64,000 nt of DNA from Hyphomicrobiales bacterium (GCA_025363755.1 JANYLQ010000037.1:1-64000), one strand, 5' to 3'; numbered from the stretch's first letter, positions 41,726-50,979 are shown. Made by a program: numbers and translations. Notes: generated from the sequence alone by a model not told the origin.

Positions 41726-42187
41726 ATGATGACAAATGCGAGTTACAAAACTTCATTCACTGTTGCCCAATCCCCCAAACAAGTTTTTGCTGCCATAACA
41801 AATCCCCGTGCTTGGTGGGGTGAAGGCATTTCGGGCGATACTGATAAGCTCGGTGGTGAATTCGTCTATCGCCACGGCAAAATCCATCTCAGCAAACAGA
41901 AAATTACTGAACTTGTTCCCGACAAAAAATTGGTCTGGAAAATTTTCCAGAGCGAGTTGAACTTTGTGGATCACAAATCAGAGTGGGATGGGACGGAGGT
42001 GATTTTCGAGATTGGAAAAAATGGCGCTAAGACTGAACTCAAAGTTACTCACGCTGGCCTTGTACCACAGTTTGAATGCTTCGAAGGCTGTTCCTCAGGT
42101 TGGAATTTTTATCTGAATGACAGTCTGCGTAAACTGATTGAAACTGGCAGAGGCGAACCAGATCCAAAATCTAAGTCGGTGGCTTGA
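41726..42187 (+). CDS. SRPBCC-family protein (AHSA1 domain)
   Basis: A 153-residue SRPBCC-fold protein: 'SFTVAQSPKQVFAAITNPRAWWGEGISGDTDKLGGEFVYRH' and 'FECFEGCSSGWNFYLNDSLRKLIETG' are typical of the AHSA1 branch. The start is the ATG at 41726 or 41729, after 'taggag'; the TTG at 41723 is less likely. It is the last gene of the ArsR operon. Confidence 0.88.
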   Translation: MMTNASYKTSFTVAQSPKQVFAAITNPRAWWGEGISGDTDKLGGEFVYRHGKIHLSKQKITELVPDKKLVWKIFQSELNFVDHKSEWDGTEVIFEIGKNGAKTELKVTHAGLVPQFECFEGCSSGWNFYLNDSLRKLIETGRGEPDPKSKSVA

Positions 42188-42285
42188 ACATCTCAATAAT
42201 GAGCCGAATTGAAGTTATGTTTTTCGGAAGATGGGAAGGACGAACCTCGGTTCGGCCCGCCAATTTGGCGCGTGACCAATAAGCT

Positions 42286-43527
42286 CTACTCAGCTGATCC
42301 GTCACTGACATTCAGAGTTTGAATGAAAGCCTCTAGGTCCGCAAGTTGCTGTGGCGTAAGTTTGCGCGGAATCAGCAACTCACTCGTGCCAAAGGGGGCC
42401 TTGGGCGCATTGTTGTAATGCACCATCACGTCATGCATAGTCGCGAACTGACCGTTGTGCATATAAGGCGGGCGTTGAGCCACACCACGTAGCGAAGGTG
42501 ACTTGAAGGCTCCCACTTGATCTGGTTTGTCGAGGTGCATAAACCTAATGCCTTGGCAAGCGGGCGGACCCTTCTGGTCGCTGTACACTCCAAGGCAGTT
42601 GAATGGATCATCTTTCAATGTGTGGGTGGCGGTGATGCGGCCATTGTCGGTTTCGGCGCTGGTGCCCGGCAGACCAAGATTGTGGAAGCTCATGTCGGTG
42701 AATTGGGGGCCGCTGTGACAGCTGAAGCAGTTGCCCTGATCAAGAAAAACTTTGAGCCCGTTGCGCTCGGCCTCAGTGAATATCTTGTTTGCTGCAGCCT
42801 GATCCTTTTCTGCAAGGGCTGCTGCATATGCATCATATCTCGTCTTGGGCACCGGGATTGTGCGTTCAAATGCCTCAATGGCCTTGCCCATATTGGCAAA
42901 TGTTAGATTGACGGCGTGTTGCTGCTCAATCGTCAGTGCCGCCCATGCAGCGACTGCCTCAGGTGAACCTGCAGGTGCCGCATGGGCAGGCAGATTACCC
43001 AGTTCTGGAAGTTTGCCGAACACAGCCTCAAAGTCGGTGCGATAATTTGCAGCGAGCAGTTGGGCTATCATGGTTCGGTCGGCACCGTGTTCGGCCGGAC
43101 TTTCTAAAGGGCCAAGTGCTTGCGACCACTGGCTATCCTTGCGGCCATCCCAGAAAAAGAAGATTTGATAGGCAGATCCGGCAAGCGGCATTGTGCGGCG
43201 TGCAACGTCAGCGATACCATGGCCTACGCGAAGATCGTCTTGAAACTGGCGCGTGGGCAGGTGGCAGGAGGAACACGAGACTGCTCCGTTGGCGCTAAAA
43301 CGAGGGTCGAAGAAAAGCGCTTTGCCCAATGCTGCGGCCTGCGGATCGTCTGCCACACGGTTCGACCTGTCGGGCAGCAGGGGCTTGAGATCCGCAAGCG
43401 ACATTGAATTGATGCTATTAAGGTCGTGGTCCGACCAGATTGGATTGTTGAGTTCCTGAGCCGTTGACGGGCATTGCAGAATAAAGATCATGCCAAGCAA
43501 GACCAGAGCAGCCCAAGCATCTCGCAT
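42286..43527 (-). CDS. Di-heme cytochrome c peroxidase (MauG/CcpA family)
   Basis: A periplasmic enzyme with two c-type hemes that reduces peroxide or oxidises a partner protein. Heme sites are 'CSSCH' (85-89) and 'CFSCH' (267-271). The start at 43527 gives a signal peptide 'MRDAWAALVLLGMIFILQCPSTAQ' and 413 residues, normal for the family. The ORF-track version adds 187 residues of low-complexity, non-family sequence and is not credible; 43566 is an alternative start. It lies beside the DUF2182-DUF1326 pair on the same strand, although about 270 bases separate them. Confidence 0.9.
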   Translation of the reverse strand: MRDAWAALVLLGMIFILQCPSTAQELNNPIWSDHDLNSINSMSLADLKPLLPDRSNRVADDPQAAALGKALFFDPRFSANGAVSCSSCHLPTRQFQDDLRVGHGIADVARRTMPLAGSAYQIFFFWDGRKDSQWSQALGPLESPAEHGADRTMIAQLLAANYRTDFEAVFGKLPELGNLPAHAAPAGSPEAVAAWAALTIEQQHAVNLTFANMGKAIEAFERTIPVPKTRYDAYAAALAEKDQAAANKIFTEAERNGLKVFLDQGNCFSCHSGPQFTDMSFHNLGLPGTSAETDNGRITATHTLKDDPFNCLGVYSDQKGPPACQGIRFMHLDKPDQVGAFKSPSLRGVAQRPPYMHNGQFATMHDVMVHYNNAPKAPFGTSELLIPRKLTPQQLADLEAFIQTLNVSDGSAE

Positions 43528-43799
43528 TTCAAAATGGTGACGTGAGTTTCCATTCAGTCTAAACATCGCGCCGGAATGCTGAATGGTCCCTAATTTTGAC
43601 GCCGGACGCAGGGCAGCGCAAAAGATCGAGTAACGAAAAAATTGCGCTTTCGCGATCGTGCTCAGGCGGGCACTTTGCAGAGAGGCGTCTAACATCGCTA
43701 CTATCCGTACTCGGTCGACAATATGGAAACAGGCGATATGACTGTGACGGTCGCACAAATTCTCTATTTTGTCAATTTTTTGCAGCTTCAAGAGTTGAA

Positions 43800-44579
43800 T
43801 TAAACAAAACTGTAAATCGTCCAAACACCCCAGGCGACCAGTAGCAATCCTGTGAGACGGCTGAGCTTGTTGCCAGCTGGTAGCAGCTTCTCGGCGGCGA
43901 CGTAAATTGCCAGCCCAACGATCCAACGCAGTTCCATTACGCCGCCATAAAACAACAGGCCCATCAGCACCCAGCAGCAGCCCAAACAATAGAGCCCATG
44001 TGAAAGCCCCATACGAAACGCGCCGCCATTGCCATTTTGCCAATTGTGTGCGAGGAAGAACAATGGAGTCTGGCATTTTCGCAGGCACGCTGCTTTCAAT
44101 GCCGACATCTGGTAAAGTCCGGCAGCAATTAGTAAACCACCGCCAATCGTTCCGTTTGTTATTGCCATCATCATTGACATTGAACCCAGTTGACCGAGCA
44201 GCAAGTGAAAGGTGACGGCGGCTACGGAAAAGCCAGTCCAGATCATTGCATAGCCAGATACGAAAACTGCAAGGGGCGCAACTGGTGCGCCGCGTTCCGC
44301 AAATTTACGGCGCAGAGCAGCATAGGTGAGGATGGCTGGTGCAGCAGAAGGCAGCATCATCGCCATCATCATCGTCCACCACATGACAAAGAGTAGTAGC
44401 GGATAAACGATAGGCCCACCGACCCAGTCGGTGGGCATCATCAACATGTCGCCGAGACGCAAAGTCGAAAGCAGCCCAGCTACTGCCACTGCTGCAAGCG
44501 CTACAAAAACAATCAATCTTTCATGCTTGGCCGTTTGCTCTAGTAATTGAACCGACGGCCAAACGCCGTCGCCATTCAA
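43800..44579 (-). CDS. DUF2182 integral membrane protein
   Basis: A 259-residue membrane protein with about seven hydrophobic helices. 'FVMWWTMMMAMMLPSAAPAILTYAAL' is the Met-rich signature of DUF2182, and 'CLGCCWVLMGLLFYGGVMELRWI' contains the conserved Cys motif. The family is annotated as predicted metal-binding membrane protein. It overlaps the DUF1326 gene by four bases (ATGA). A role in metal handling is inferred from its residues and partner. Confidence 0.9.
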   Translation of the reverse strand: MNGDGVWPSVQLLEQTAKHERLIVFVALAAVAVAGLLSTLRLGDMLMMPTDWVGGPIVYPLLLFVMWWTMMMAMMLPSAAPAILTYAALRRKFAERGAPVAPLAVFVSGYAMIWTGFSVAAVTFHLLLGQLGSMSMMMAITNGTIGGGLLIAAGLYQMSALKAACLRKCQTPLFFLAHNWQNGNGGAFRMGLSHGLYCLGCCWVLMGLLFYGGVMELRWIVGLAIYVAAEKLLPAGNKLSRLTGLLLVAWGVWTIYSFV

Positions 44580-45211
44580 TGCACAACACCTTGGCCCGTG
44601 AGATGGAGTTGGGCCAAATGGGCATGACGGCCAACTGTTGCCAGCGCTATCGGCCCTTTGGACGACACCGTGCCGCTGGCAAATTCTGCATCCACATATT
44701 CAAAACCCTGACGCAAAGAAACCTTAGCGTGATGGGTTTTTCCGGTCACCGGATTGCGGATGGCTTCGGTTTTTACATCCACAACGCCGGGAACTTTAAA
44801 ATGGCCTTCGCAGGTCTTCAAGTTGACGTTGAATTCGATGGCTTTGAACATCGGATCATGAACCTTGTCACACATTGAAACGAAAACATTGAAGAAGGTC
44901 GCACCGGGTTCGGTGTCTTGCCCAGACATGATTTTCAACAAAGCTTCGCGTTGTTCAGGATTGGCGCGTTCATCAACAATAGGCAGAATTTCGCCATGGC
45001 CCATATGGATTGGGCCGGGCCAGGCCGCGGTTGCTGCCCACCTCAAGCCGTCGAGCTTTACTTTACCATAATGGCCTTTTTCGATCTGCATGCCAACCGC
45101 CGCACGGCATGTGCCGTCAGTGGGAAGGGCGTTGAATTGGCAGGGGCATCCATAGGCACAGTTACAGGATGCGATCTCAGGGCCGCGTATCATCCAATCA
45201 GTAAATGACAT
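44576..45211 (-). CDS. DUF1326 protein with N-terminal Cys cluster
   Basis: A 211-residue protein with 'SCNCAYGCPCQF' (Cys16, 18, 22, 24) near the N-terminus, the DUF1326 hallmark. There is no signal peptide. DUF1326 and DUF2182 genes occur side by side in many proteobacteria, and the Cys cluster suggests metal binding, perhaps copper. The gene starts the operon. Confidence 0.9.
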   Translation of the reverse strand: MSFTDWMIRGPEIASCNCAYGCPCQFNALPTDGTCRAAVGMQIEKGHYGKVKLDGLRWAATAAWPGPIHMGHGEILPIVDERANPEQREALLKIMSGQDTEPGATFFNVFVSMCDKVHDPMFKAIEFNVNLKTCEGHFKVPGVVDVKTEAIRNPVTGKTHHAKVSLRQGFEYVDAEFASGTVSSKGPIALATVGRHAHLAQLHLTGQGVVH

Positions 45212-45772
45212 TTTTCTTCTCCTTTGAGACTACGCCCCCAGGAACTAGCGCAGCATGACATATTTTTGAGAGTTTTTACAGTTCTAATTTCAAAAACAGA
45301 GATGCCCAACTAATAAATAAACTCGGCCACCAGCCCCCAGCTGCGTCCAGCCGGGGGCCTTGGCGTCACCCATATCGCCTGAAGGGGAAAAATATTTACA
45401 ATGTCAAACAGCGGGGTTCTTGCGAACCGAAGAAAGTCACATATAGTCCTAGTTAAAGAACAAAGCAAGAACTATTTTCAAAATACGGGAATTTATTTTC
45501 TCTCCTTGCCTAAACCCCAGTTATCCGCCATAGACCCGCCATCTTGAAGTTCCCGCTGGGGGCTGAACGGAAGGGGTGCCCTGATTGGCGCGCAAAAGTT
45601 GTTCGACTTTTGCGAAACAGCCAATCACCTTTAAGGCGCATCTAGGGCTTAACATCCCGGCTTCCCGTGTCTCCGCTCATCTCGATCGGTCTTTCGAACC
45701 TTCCTCCTGGTTTGTTTGAGGCTCTGCGCTGGTGCTGAAAAGATAAATGAAACAGAGAAAGGTTAAACCCAC
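45212..45772 (+). other. 560-base gap: leader of the rpsF operon and terminator-like sequences
   Basis: No gene is seen. Near 45327-45360 'cccccagctgcgtccagccgggggcc' is a GC-rich hairpin. From about 45520 a structured stretch leads to rpsF, including the nested stem at 45582-45627. The promoter of the ribosomal-protein operon is presumably here, but I cannot place it with confidence. Confidence 0.5.
45582..45627 (+). promoter_or_regulatory. Nested hairpin in the rpsF leader
   Basis: The outer stem 'tgattggc' pairs with 'gccaatca' (8 pairs), enclosing 'cgcaaaagt' paired with 'acttttgcg' (9 pairs) with a small loop, about 145 bases before rpsF. It is not followed by a T-run. It could be an autoregulatory site for S6 and S18, as known in other bacteria, but it does not show the published CCG bulge motif clearly. 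Confidence 0.5.
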
Positions 45773-46150
45773 ATGGGTCTTTATGAACACACATTCCTGG
45801 TTCGCCAGGATGCGACACAGGCGCAGGTTGATGCGCTTTTGGAGCAATTTACAGGCGTTCTCGTCGCTGGCGGTGCCAAGGTTGAGCGCGTTGAAAGCTG
45901 GGGCATCAAGTCCCTCACGTTCCGCATGAAGAAAAACCGCAAAGCGTTTTTCACATTCATGCATATTGCTGGCCCACATTCGGCCGTTGCTGAAATGGAA
46001 CGCCAGATGTCGATCAACGAAGATGTTATTCGGTGTCTTACAATTGCCGTTGAAAAATTTGAAGAAGGTCCTTCTGCCATGATGCGCCGCCGCGATGACC
46101 GCGATCGTCGTCGTGAAGAAGAAGGCTTTAGCATGGATGAGGTGATCTAA
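45773..46150 (+). CDS. rpsF: 30S ribosomal protein S6
   Basis: S6 binds S18 in the platform of the small subunit. '[26 protein letters not shown]' and '[27 protein letters not shown]' are typical. The acidic and Arg-rich tail ('[15 protein letters not shown]') matches alphaproteobacterial S6. At 125 residues it overlaps rpsR by one base (TAATG). Confidence 0.98.
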   Translation: MGLYEHTFLVRQDATQAQVDALLEQFTGVLVAGGAKVERVESWGIKSLTFRMKKNRKAFFTFMHIAGPHSAVAEMERQMSINEDVIRCLTIAVEKFEEGPSAMMRRRDDRDRRREEEGFSMDEVI

Positions 46151-46392
46151 TGTCTATGGAACAAGGCGCACGCCGCCCATTTTTCCGCCGCCGCAAAAGC
46201 TGCCCATTCACAGGCACTGGCGCTCCTGCCATTGATTATAAAGATGTGCGTTTGCTGCAACGCTACATTTCTGAACGTGGCAAAATCATTCCAAGCCGCA
46301 TCACTGCTGTTTGTGCCAAGAAGCAACGCGAATTGGCAATTGCCATCAAGCGCGCCCGTTTCCTCGGCCTTCTGCCATATGTTATTTCGTAA
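46150..46392 (+). CDS. rpsR: 30S ribosomal protein S18
   Basis: S18, the partner of S6, 80 residues. '[64 protein letters not shown]' is highly conserved, including the Cys near the N-terminus that binds zinc in some bacteria. It lies between rpsF and rplI in the standard order. Confidence 0.98.
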   Translation: MSMEQGARRPFFRRRKSCPFTGTGAPAIDYKDVRLLQRYISERGKIIPSRITAVCAKKQRELAIAIKRARFLGLLPYVIS

Positions 46393-46405
46393 GGGGATTT
46401 AGAAC

Positions 46406-46990
46406 ATGCAAGTTATTCTCCTCGAACGCGTTGGCCGCCTCGGTGCCATGGGCGAAACTGTTAAGGTGAAGGATGGTTACGCACGTAACTTCCTGCTGCC
46501 AAATCAGAAGGCGCTGCGTGCCACTGCTGCCAACAAGGCAAAGTTTGAAACCCAGCGTGCTGTGCTCGAAGCCAAGAACGCTGCCACCAAGGAATTGGCT
46601 GTAAACGAAGCCAAGCAACTTGAAGGCAAGGTGTTCATCGTCATCCGTCAAGCCGGTGAATCGGGCCAACTTTATGGTTCAGTCACCGCGCGTGATATTG
46701 GTGATGCTGCTGCGGCCCAAGGTTCAACGGTTGATCGCAACCACATTCATATCCAAAAGCCGATCAAGGTTGTTGGTATGCATGAAGTGCAAGTGACCCT
46801 TCACCCTGAAGTGGTTGTGGCTGTGACAGTCAACGTTGCCCGCACTGCTGATGAAGCAGCTGCCCAAGCCCGTGGTGATGATCTCACTGCTGTTGGCGCC
46901 ACAGAAAAAGCTGAAGCCCGCGCTGCAGCCGAAGCGATGTTTGAACAAGCTCAAGCAGACGCATTGGCCGAAGAAGAAGGCGGCAAGTAA
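46406..46990 (+). CDS. rplI: 50S ribosomal protein L9
   Basis: L9 joins two RNA-binding lobes by a long helix on the large subunit. '[32 protein letters not shown]' is the N-terminal lobe. The C-terminal lobe is followed by an Ala/Glu-rich tail of about 45 residues that exceeds the E. coli protein, as in other alphaproteobacteria. A terminator follows. Confidence 0.98.
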   Translation: MQVILLERVGRLGAMGETVKVKDGYARNFLLPNQKALRATAANKAKFETQRAVLEAKNAATKELAVNEAKQLEGKVFIVIRQAGESGQLYGSVTARDIGDAAAAQGSTVDRNHIHIQKPIKVVGMHEVQVTLHPEVVVAVTVNVARTADEAAAQARGDDLTAVGATEKAEARAAAEAMFEQAQADALAEEEGGK

Positions 46991-47008
46991 CTCAAATGCG
47001 ATTTTGCG

Positions 47009-47042
47009 AAAGGCCGTCCGATTTGGGCGGCCTTTTGTTTTT
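47009..47042 (+). terminator. Rho-independent terminator after rplI
   Basis: 'aaaggccgtcc' pairs with 'gggcggccttt' (11 pairs with one G-T) followed by 'tgtttttg'. It closes the rpsF-rpsR-rplI operon. Confidence 0.9.
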
Positions 47043-47097
47043 GGCGCGGTTGAAAAACAGTGTTCTCCGTCTATAGTCAAATCACACCCAGTAACAC

Positions 47098-47191
47098 GTC
47101 ATTCCCGCGAAGGCGGGAATCTCTGTTTTCTAGCCACGAAACGCAGATGCCCGCCGTAGCCTGTCCTCGCGAAGGCGGGGGCGGGCATGAC
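47098..47191. repeat. Palindromic intergenic repeat, inverted copy with insertion
   Basis: Same unit as 26730-26800 in the opposite orientation: GTCAT-'cccgcgaaggcggg' at the left and 'gcgggcatgac' at the right. The right hairpin is enlarged by about 25 bases ('tcctcgcgaaggcggggg'). It lies between the rplI terminator and the orphan permease. Confidence 0.75.
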
Positions 47192-47241
47192 GATTAAAAG
47201 TAATGGATAAATCGAAACTGTTCGAAGGCTAAGCTGTATTG

Positions 47242-48072
47242 ATGAACCAGTCCGCCATATCTAACTTCCTCCGTGATTTGGTAGCTTGGACAGTCGTCGC
47301 TCTCTTCATGTTCCCGATTTTCTGGTGGGCGCTGGTTTCGATCCAACCTGCCTCAGCAATCTTCGACAAAGATTACATCAACATTTTTAACTTTGTACCG
47401 ACCGTCAATAATTACATCCTGACCCTCACTGATGTTGGCAGTTCGCTTTTCAATTCGCGCGAAGCAATTTTGAATTCATTGATCGTCGCAATTGGTTCAA
47501 CAGTTCTTGTGATTATGATAGGCGTATCGGCAGCATTCAGTTTGAGTCATCACCTCAATGCCCACAAACACAACTTCATCATCGCCGTCTTCCTAGCGCG
47601 CATTGCGCCACCGATTGCCACCATCATTCCGATCTATGTGACATATCGCACAATTGGCCTTAACGATACTTGGGCAGGCTTGATCCTCGCCCACACCGCC
47701 ATGAATGCGCCGCTGGCAATCTTGTTACTCAAGTCCTTCATTGACGAGGTGCCACGCGAAATGTTCGAAGCCGCAAAGATTGATGGCGCGACGGAGTTTC
47801 AATCTTTGATAAAAATCCTGATCCCCAATATCAGTGGCGGATTGGTCACCACTACAATCTTGTGCTTCATCTTTTCATGGACAGAGTTTCTAATGGCCAC
47901 CTACCTCACTGACCAGATGCACATGCTGCCCGTCCAGCTCAGCATTTTGCGCATGGCTGATTGGGGGCCTGTTGCGGCCTTAAGCACAGCCACGCTGGTG
48001 CCCAGTTTTGTGGCAATTCTGCTGGTGCGCAAGAATTTGGTGCGCGGATTGACTTGGGGGATGCAGAAGTAG
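47242..48072 (+). CDS. Carbohydrate ABC transporter permease (MalG-like), orphan
   Basis: A 276-residue permease with six hydrophobic segments and the cytoplasmic loop 'EMFEAAKIDGATEFQSLIKILIP', the EAA motif of MalG-type sugar permeases. Such proteins work with a second permease, an ATPase and a binding protein; none of these is adjacent. It lies between rplI and dnaB behind a palindromic repeat. The sequence looks intact, so it may function with a transporter encoded elsewhere or be a leftover of a lost operon. Confidence 0.88.
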   Translation: MNQSAISNFLRDLVAWTVVALFMFPIFWWALVSIQPASAIFDKDYINIFNFVPTVNNYILTLTDVGSSLFNSREAILNSLIVAIGSTVLVIMIGVSAAFSLSHHLNAHKHNFIIAVFLARIAPPIATIIPIYVTYRTIGLNDTWAGLILAHTAMNAPLAILLLKSFIDEVPREMFEAAKIDGATEFQSLIKILIPNISGGLVTTTILCFIFSWTEFLMATYLTDQMHMLPVQLSILRMADWGPVAALSTATLVPSFVAILLVRKNLVRGLTWGMQK

Positions 48073-48165
48073 GTTTTGCCTTTTTATGCACAGGTTCTGT
48101 GGATATCTTTATCCAGCTTGATTCTGAGTCCTTGTGACACTTCACCCTGTTAAGACACTTAAACC

Positions 48166-49662
48166 ATGAATAACCCTATCCCAATTCGCCCCGTTGATTC
48201 CGCCGTTGAAGAGCAATTCCGTAGCCCCCCGCAAAATCTTGAGGCAGAGCAGGCGTTGCTGGGCGCCATCTTGTCGAACAACGAAGCGGCAGACCGGGTT
48301 TCAAACTTCCTGACCGCTGATCATTTCAGCGAAGGCGTTCATGCGCGGATTTTTGAAGCGGCCACGACCCTCATCCGCATGGGCAAACTCGCATCTCCGG
48401 TCACGCTCAAATCGCATTTCGAGAATGACTCAACGCTGAAGGAAATTGGCGGTTCGGCTTATCTTGGCCGCCTTGCTGCATCGGCCACGACCATCATCAA
48501 CGCCGAAGAATATGGCCGCACGATTTATGAATTGGCGCAGCGCCGCAAGTTGATCAGCATCGGCACTGAAGTTGTGAATGAAGCGTTTGAGCCCGATATT
48601 GAATCCTCCGCCAAAGATATGATCGAGCGGGCAGAGCAAGCGCTTTATGGTCTGGCCGAAACGGATAAATATGGCAAAGGTTTCCAAGCTTTCGGCCGCG
48701 CGCTGACGGTGGCCATCGACATGGCATCAGCCGCTTACCAACGCGACGGCGGACTTTCCGGCATCTCGGCAGGCCTTACTGACCTCGATGAAAAAATGGG
48801 CGGTCTGCAATCTTCAGATTTGATCATCCTCGCTGGCCGCCCCGCCATGGGCAAGACGGCGCTGGCCACCAACATCGCCTATCATGTGGCCAAGGCTTAC
48901 AAGGCCGAATATCAACCCGATGGTTCGAACAAGGTTTTGGACGGCGGTGTGGTTGCGTTCTTCTCGCTTGAAATGTCGTCTGAACAATTGGCCACGCGTA
49001 TCATCGCTGAACAATCAGGCATTTCATCCGAATATATCCGGCGTGGCAAAATCAGCGAGGATGAATTTCAGCGCCTCGTTGATGTGAGCCGAGAGCTGCA
49101 AGCGCTGCCTTTGTATATCGATGATACAGGTGGTTTGACGATTGCCCAACTTGCATCACGCGCTCGCCGATTGAAACGTCAGCGTGGTGTTGGGTTGATT
49201 GTTGTGGATTATTTGCAGTTGCTTGCTGGTTCGGCGCGCAAGGCCTCCGAAGGCCGCGTTCAGGAAGTTACCGAAATCACTGTTGGTCTTAAAGCGCTGG
49301 CCAAGGAACTGGCGGTTCCGATCATCGCTTTGTCGCAGCTTTCGCGCCAAGTGGAATCGCGTGAAGATAAACGCCCCCAACTTTCTGATTTGCGCGAGTC
49401 AGGCTCCATCGAGCAAGACGCCGACGTGGTGTTGTTTGTGTACCGTGAAGAATATTATCTCGAACGCCTCATGCCAGCGGAAGGCACGCCAGAATTTCAA
49501 GGCTGGCAAGAAAAGATGGACCGCGCCCATGGCCGCGCCGAAGTAATCATCGGCAAACAACGCCACGGCCCAACGGGCACAGTTGATTTGCAGTTTGAAG
49601 GCAGGCTGACACGGTTCTCGAATTTGGCCAAGGATGGCTATGTGCCGGATCGGTTTGAGTGA
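48166..49662 (+). CDS. dnaB: Replicative DNA helicase
   Basis: DnaB unwinds DNA at the replication fork as a hexamer. The N-terminal domain starts 'PPQNLEAEQALLGAILSNNEA'. The RecA-like domain has Walker A 'AGRPAMGKTALATN' and Walker B 'GLIVVDYLQLL', then 'LSQLSRQVESREDKRPQLSDLRESGSIEQDADVVLF'. At 498 residues there is no intein. It lies downstream of rplI and upstream of alr. Confidence 0.98.
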   Translation: MNNPIPIRPVDSAVEEQFRSPPQNLEAEQALLGAILSNNEAADRVSNFLTADHFSEGVHARIFEAATTLIRMGKLASPVTLKSHFENDSTLKEIGGSAYLGRLAASATTIINAEEYGRTIYELAQRRKLISIGTEVVNEAFEPDIESSAKDMIERAEQALYGLAETDKYGKGFQAFGRALTVAIDMASAAYQRDGGLSGISAGLTDLDEKMGGLQSSDLIILAGRPAMGKTALATNIAYHVAKAYKAEYQPDGSNKVLDGGVVAFFSLEMSSEQLATRIIAEQSGISSEYIRRGKISEDEFQRLVDVSRELQALPLYIDDTGGLTIAQLASRARRLKRQRGVGLIVVDYLQLLAGSARKASEGRVQEVTEITVGLKALAKELAVPIIALSQLSRQVESREDKRPQLSDLRESGSIEQDADVVLFVYREEYYLERLMPAEGTPEFQGWQEKMDRAHGRAEVIIGKQRHGPTGTVDLQFEGRLTRFSNLAKDGYVPDRFE

Positions 49663-49706
49663 GGGTGTAGAGCTAACGTTTCATGTAATTATTTAACTAT
49701 GTAATA

Positions 49707-49794
49707 CCGTCACCCCGGCGAAGGCCGGGGCTGGGCTTGACATCATCTGCACTATTTGAAAAGCCCAATCCCTGCCTTCGCAGGGATGACGGGG
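49707..49794. repeat. Palindromic intergenic repeat between dnaB and alr
   Basis: 'ccgtcaccccggcgaaggccggggctgggctt' at the left and 'aagcccaatccctgccttcgcagggatgacgg' at the right mirror each other, each containing a hairpin. The layout is the same as the other repeats, with a different stem sequence. Confidence 0.75.
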
Positions 49795-49860
49795 TGTGTG
49801 GGAACATGGTATTCACAGCATCGAACTTGAACTCTTGCCAAAATCATTTATCGAAGAACT

Positions 49861-50979
49861 ATGAACGCCATTCCCGAAGCTCTCTCCAGCGCCATTGTCA
49901 CCATTGACCTTGCTGCTCTCCAATCCAATTGGAAAGCTTTGGCCGCACAGGCGAGGGCGCATTCGCCTGCGACTGAAACGGGTGCTGCCATCAAGGGTGA
50001 GGCTTACGGCTTGGGGATGGAAGCTGTTGCCAAAGCTTTATGGTCTGCTGGGTGCCGCAGCTTTTTCGTGGCGCGGCCTTTTGAGGGGGCGCAGCTGCGG
50101 GCCATTTTGCCGGAGGCTTTGATTTTTGTTTTGGACGGTTTGTATGCTGGCCAAGCGGATTATTATTTGAGCCATGCGCTAATCCCTGCGCTGATCTCGC
50201 TCGATGAAGCCCGTGAATGGGCGGCCAATGGCAAGAGCAAGCCTTGTGCGGTTCATGTTGATACCGGCATCAACCGCATGGGCATGAGAGCTGACGAATA
50301 CGCTGACGTTGTTGCGATGAAAGATCAGCTGCATATCGATTTAGTGATGAGCCATCTCGCTTGCTCTGATGAACCCTCTCATCCACTCAATGCCAAGCAG
50401 CGCGACCTGTTTGCCAAATATCGCGCGATGTTGCCAGATATCCCTGCGAGTTTTGCTAATTCATCGGGCATCTATTTGGGCGATGGATATTTATATGATC
50501 TGGTGCGGCCCGGTGTGGCGCTTTATGGCGGCAATCCATCGCCGGGGCAGCCGAACCCGATGAAAACCGTGGTCACGCTGCAGCTCAAAATCATGCAGAC
50601 CAAAATCGTGAAACAGGGCGACACGATTGGCTATAGCGCCACTTGGACTGCGCCACGAGACAGCCGCATTGCTCTCCTAGGGGCAGGGTACCGTGACGGA
50701 ATTCCGCGCAAGCTCAGTTGGTCAACTGATAAACCAGCAGCACAAGTGTTTGTGGCGGGTAGGCGCGTTGATATTGTGGGCCGGGTTTCGATGGATATGA
50801 TGGCCATTGACGTGACGGATTTGCCCGAGGCCGAAACCGCGCGTGGCACGCTGGTTGAAATCTTTGGGCCGAATTTGCCCGTTGACGAAGCAGCCGCATA
50901 CGCAGGCACGATTTCATATGAATTGCTCACCCATCTGGGCAATCGCTATCACCGCCGCTACATTGGCGGCGAATCGTGA
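49861..50979 (+). CDS. alr: Alanine racemase
   Basis: Alr makes D-alanine for the cell wall using pyridoxal phosphate. The Lys that holds the cofactor should be in 'GAAIKGEAYGLGMEAV' (the usual motif is 'VKANAYG', so this is a variant). The catalytic Tyr region is 'GYSATWTAPRDSRIALLGAGYRDGIPR', and 'GRVSMDMMAIDVTDLP' is conserved. Length is 372 residues. dnaB-alr is a common rhizobial order. Confidence 0.95.
   Translation: MNAIPEALSSAIVTIDLAALQSNWKALAAQARAHSPATETGAAIKGEAYGLGMEAVAKALWSAGCRSFFVARPFEGAQLRAILPEALIFVLDGLYAGQADYYLSHALIPALISLDEAREWAANGKSKPCAVHVDTGINRMGMRADEYADVVAMKDQLHIDLVMSHLACSDEPSHPLNAKQRDLFAKYRAMLPDIPASFANSSGIYLGDGYLYDLVRPGVALYGGNPSPGQPNPMKTVVTLQLKIMQTKIVKQGDTIGYSATWTAPRDSRIALLGAGYRDGIPRKLSWSTDKPAAQVFVAGRRVDIVGRVSMDMMAIDVTDLPEAETARGTLVEIFGPNLPVDEAAAYAGTISYELLTHLGNRYHRRYIGGES

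Noticed and set aside
43528-44088. 187-residue N-terminal extension of the di-heme peroxidase ORF
   Set aside because: The real protein has a signal peptide beginning at 43527. The extension has no family match and overlaps the DUF2182 gene.
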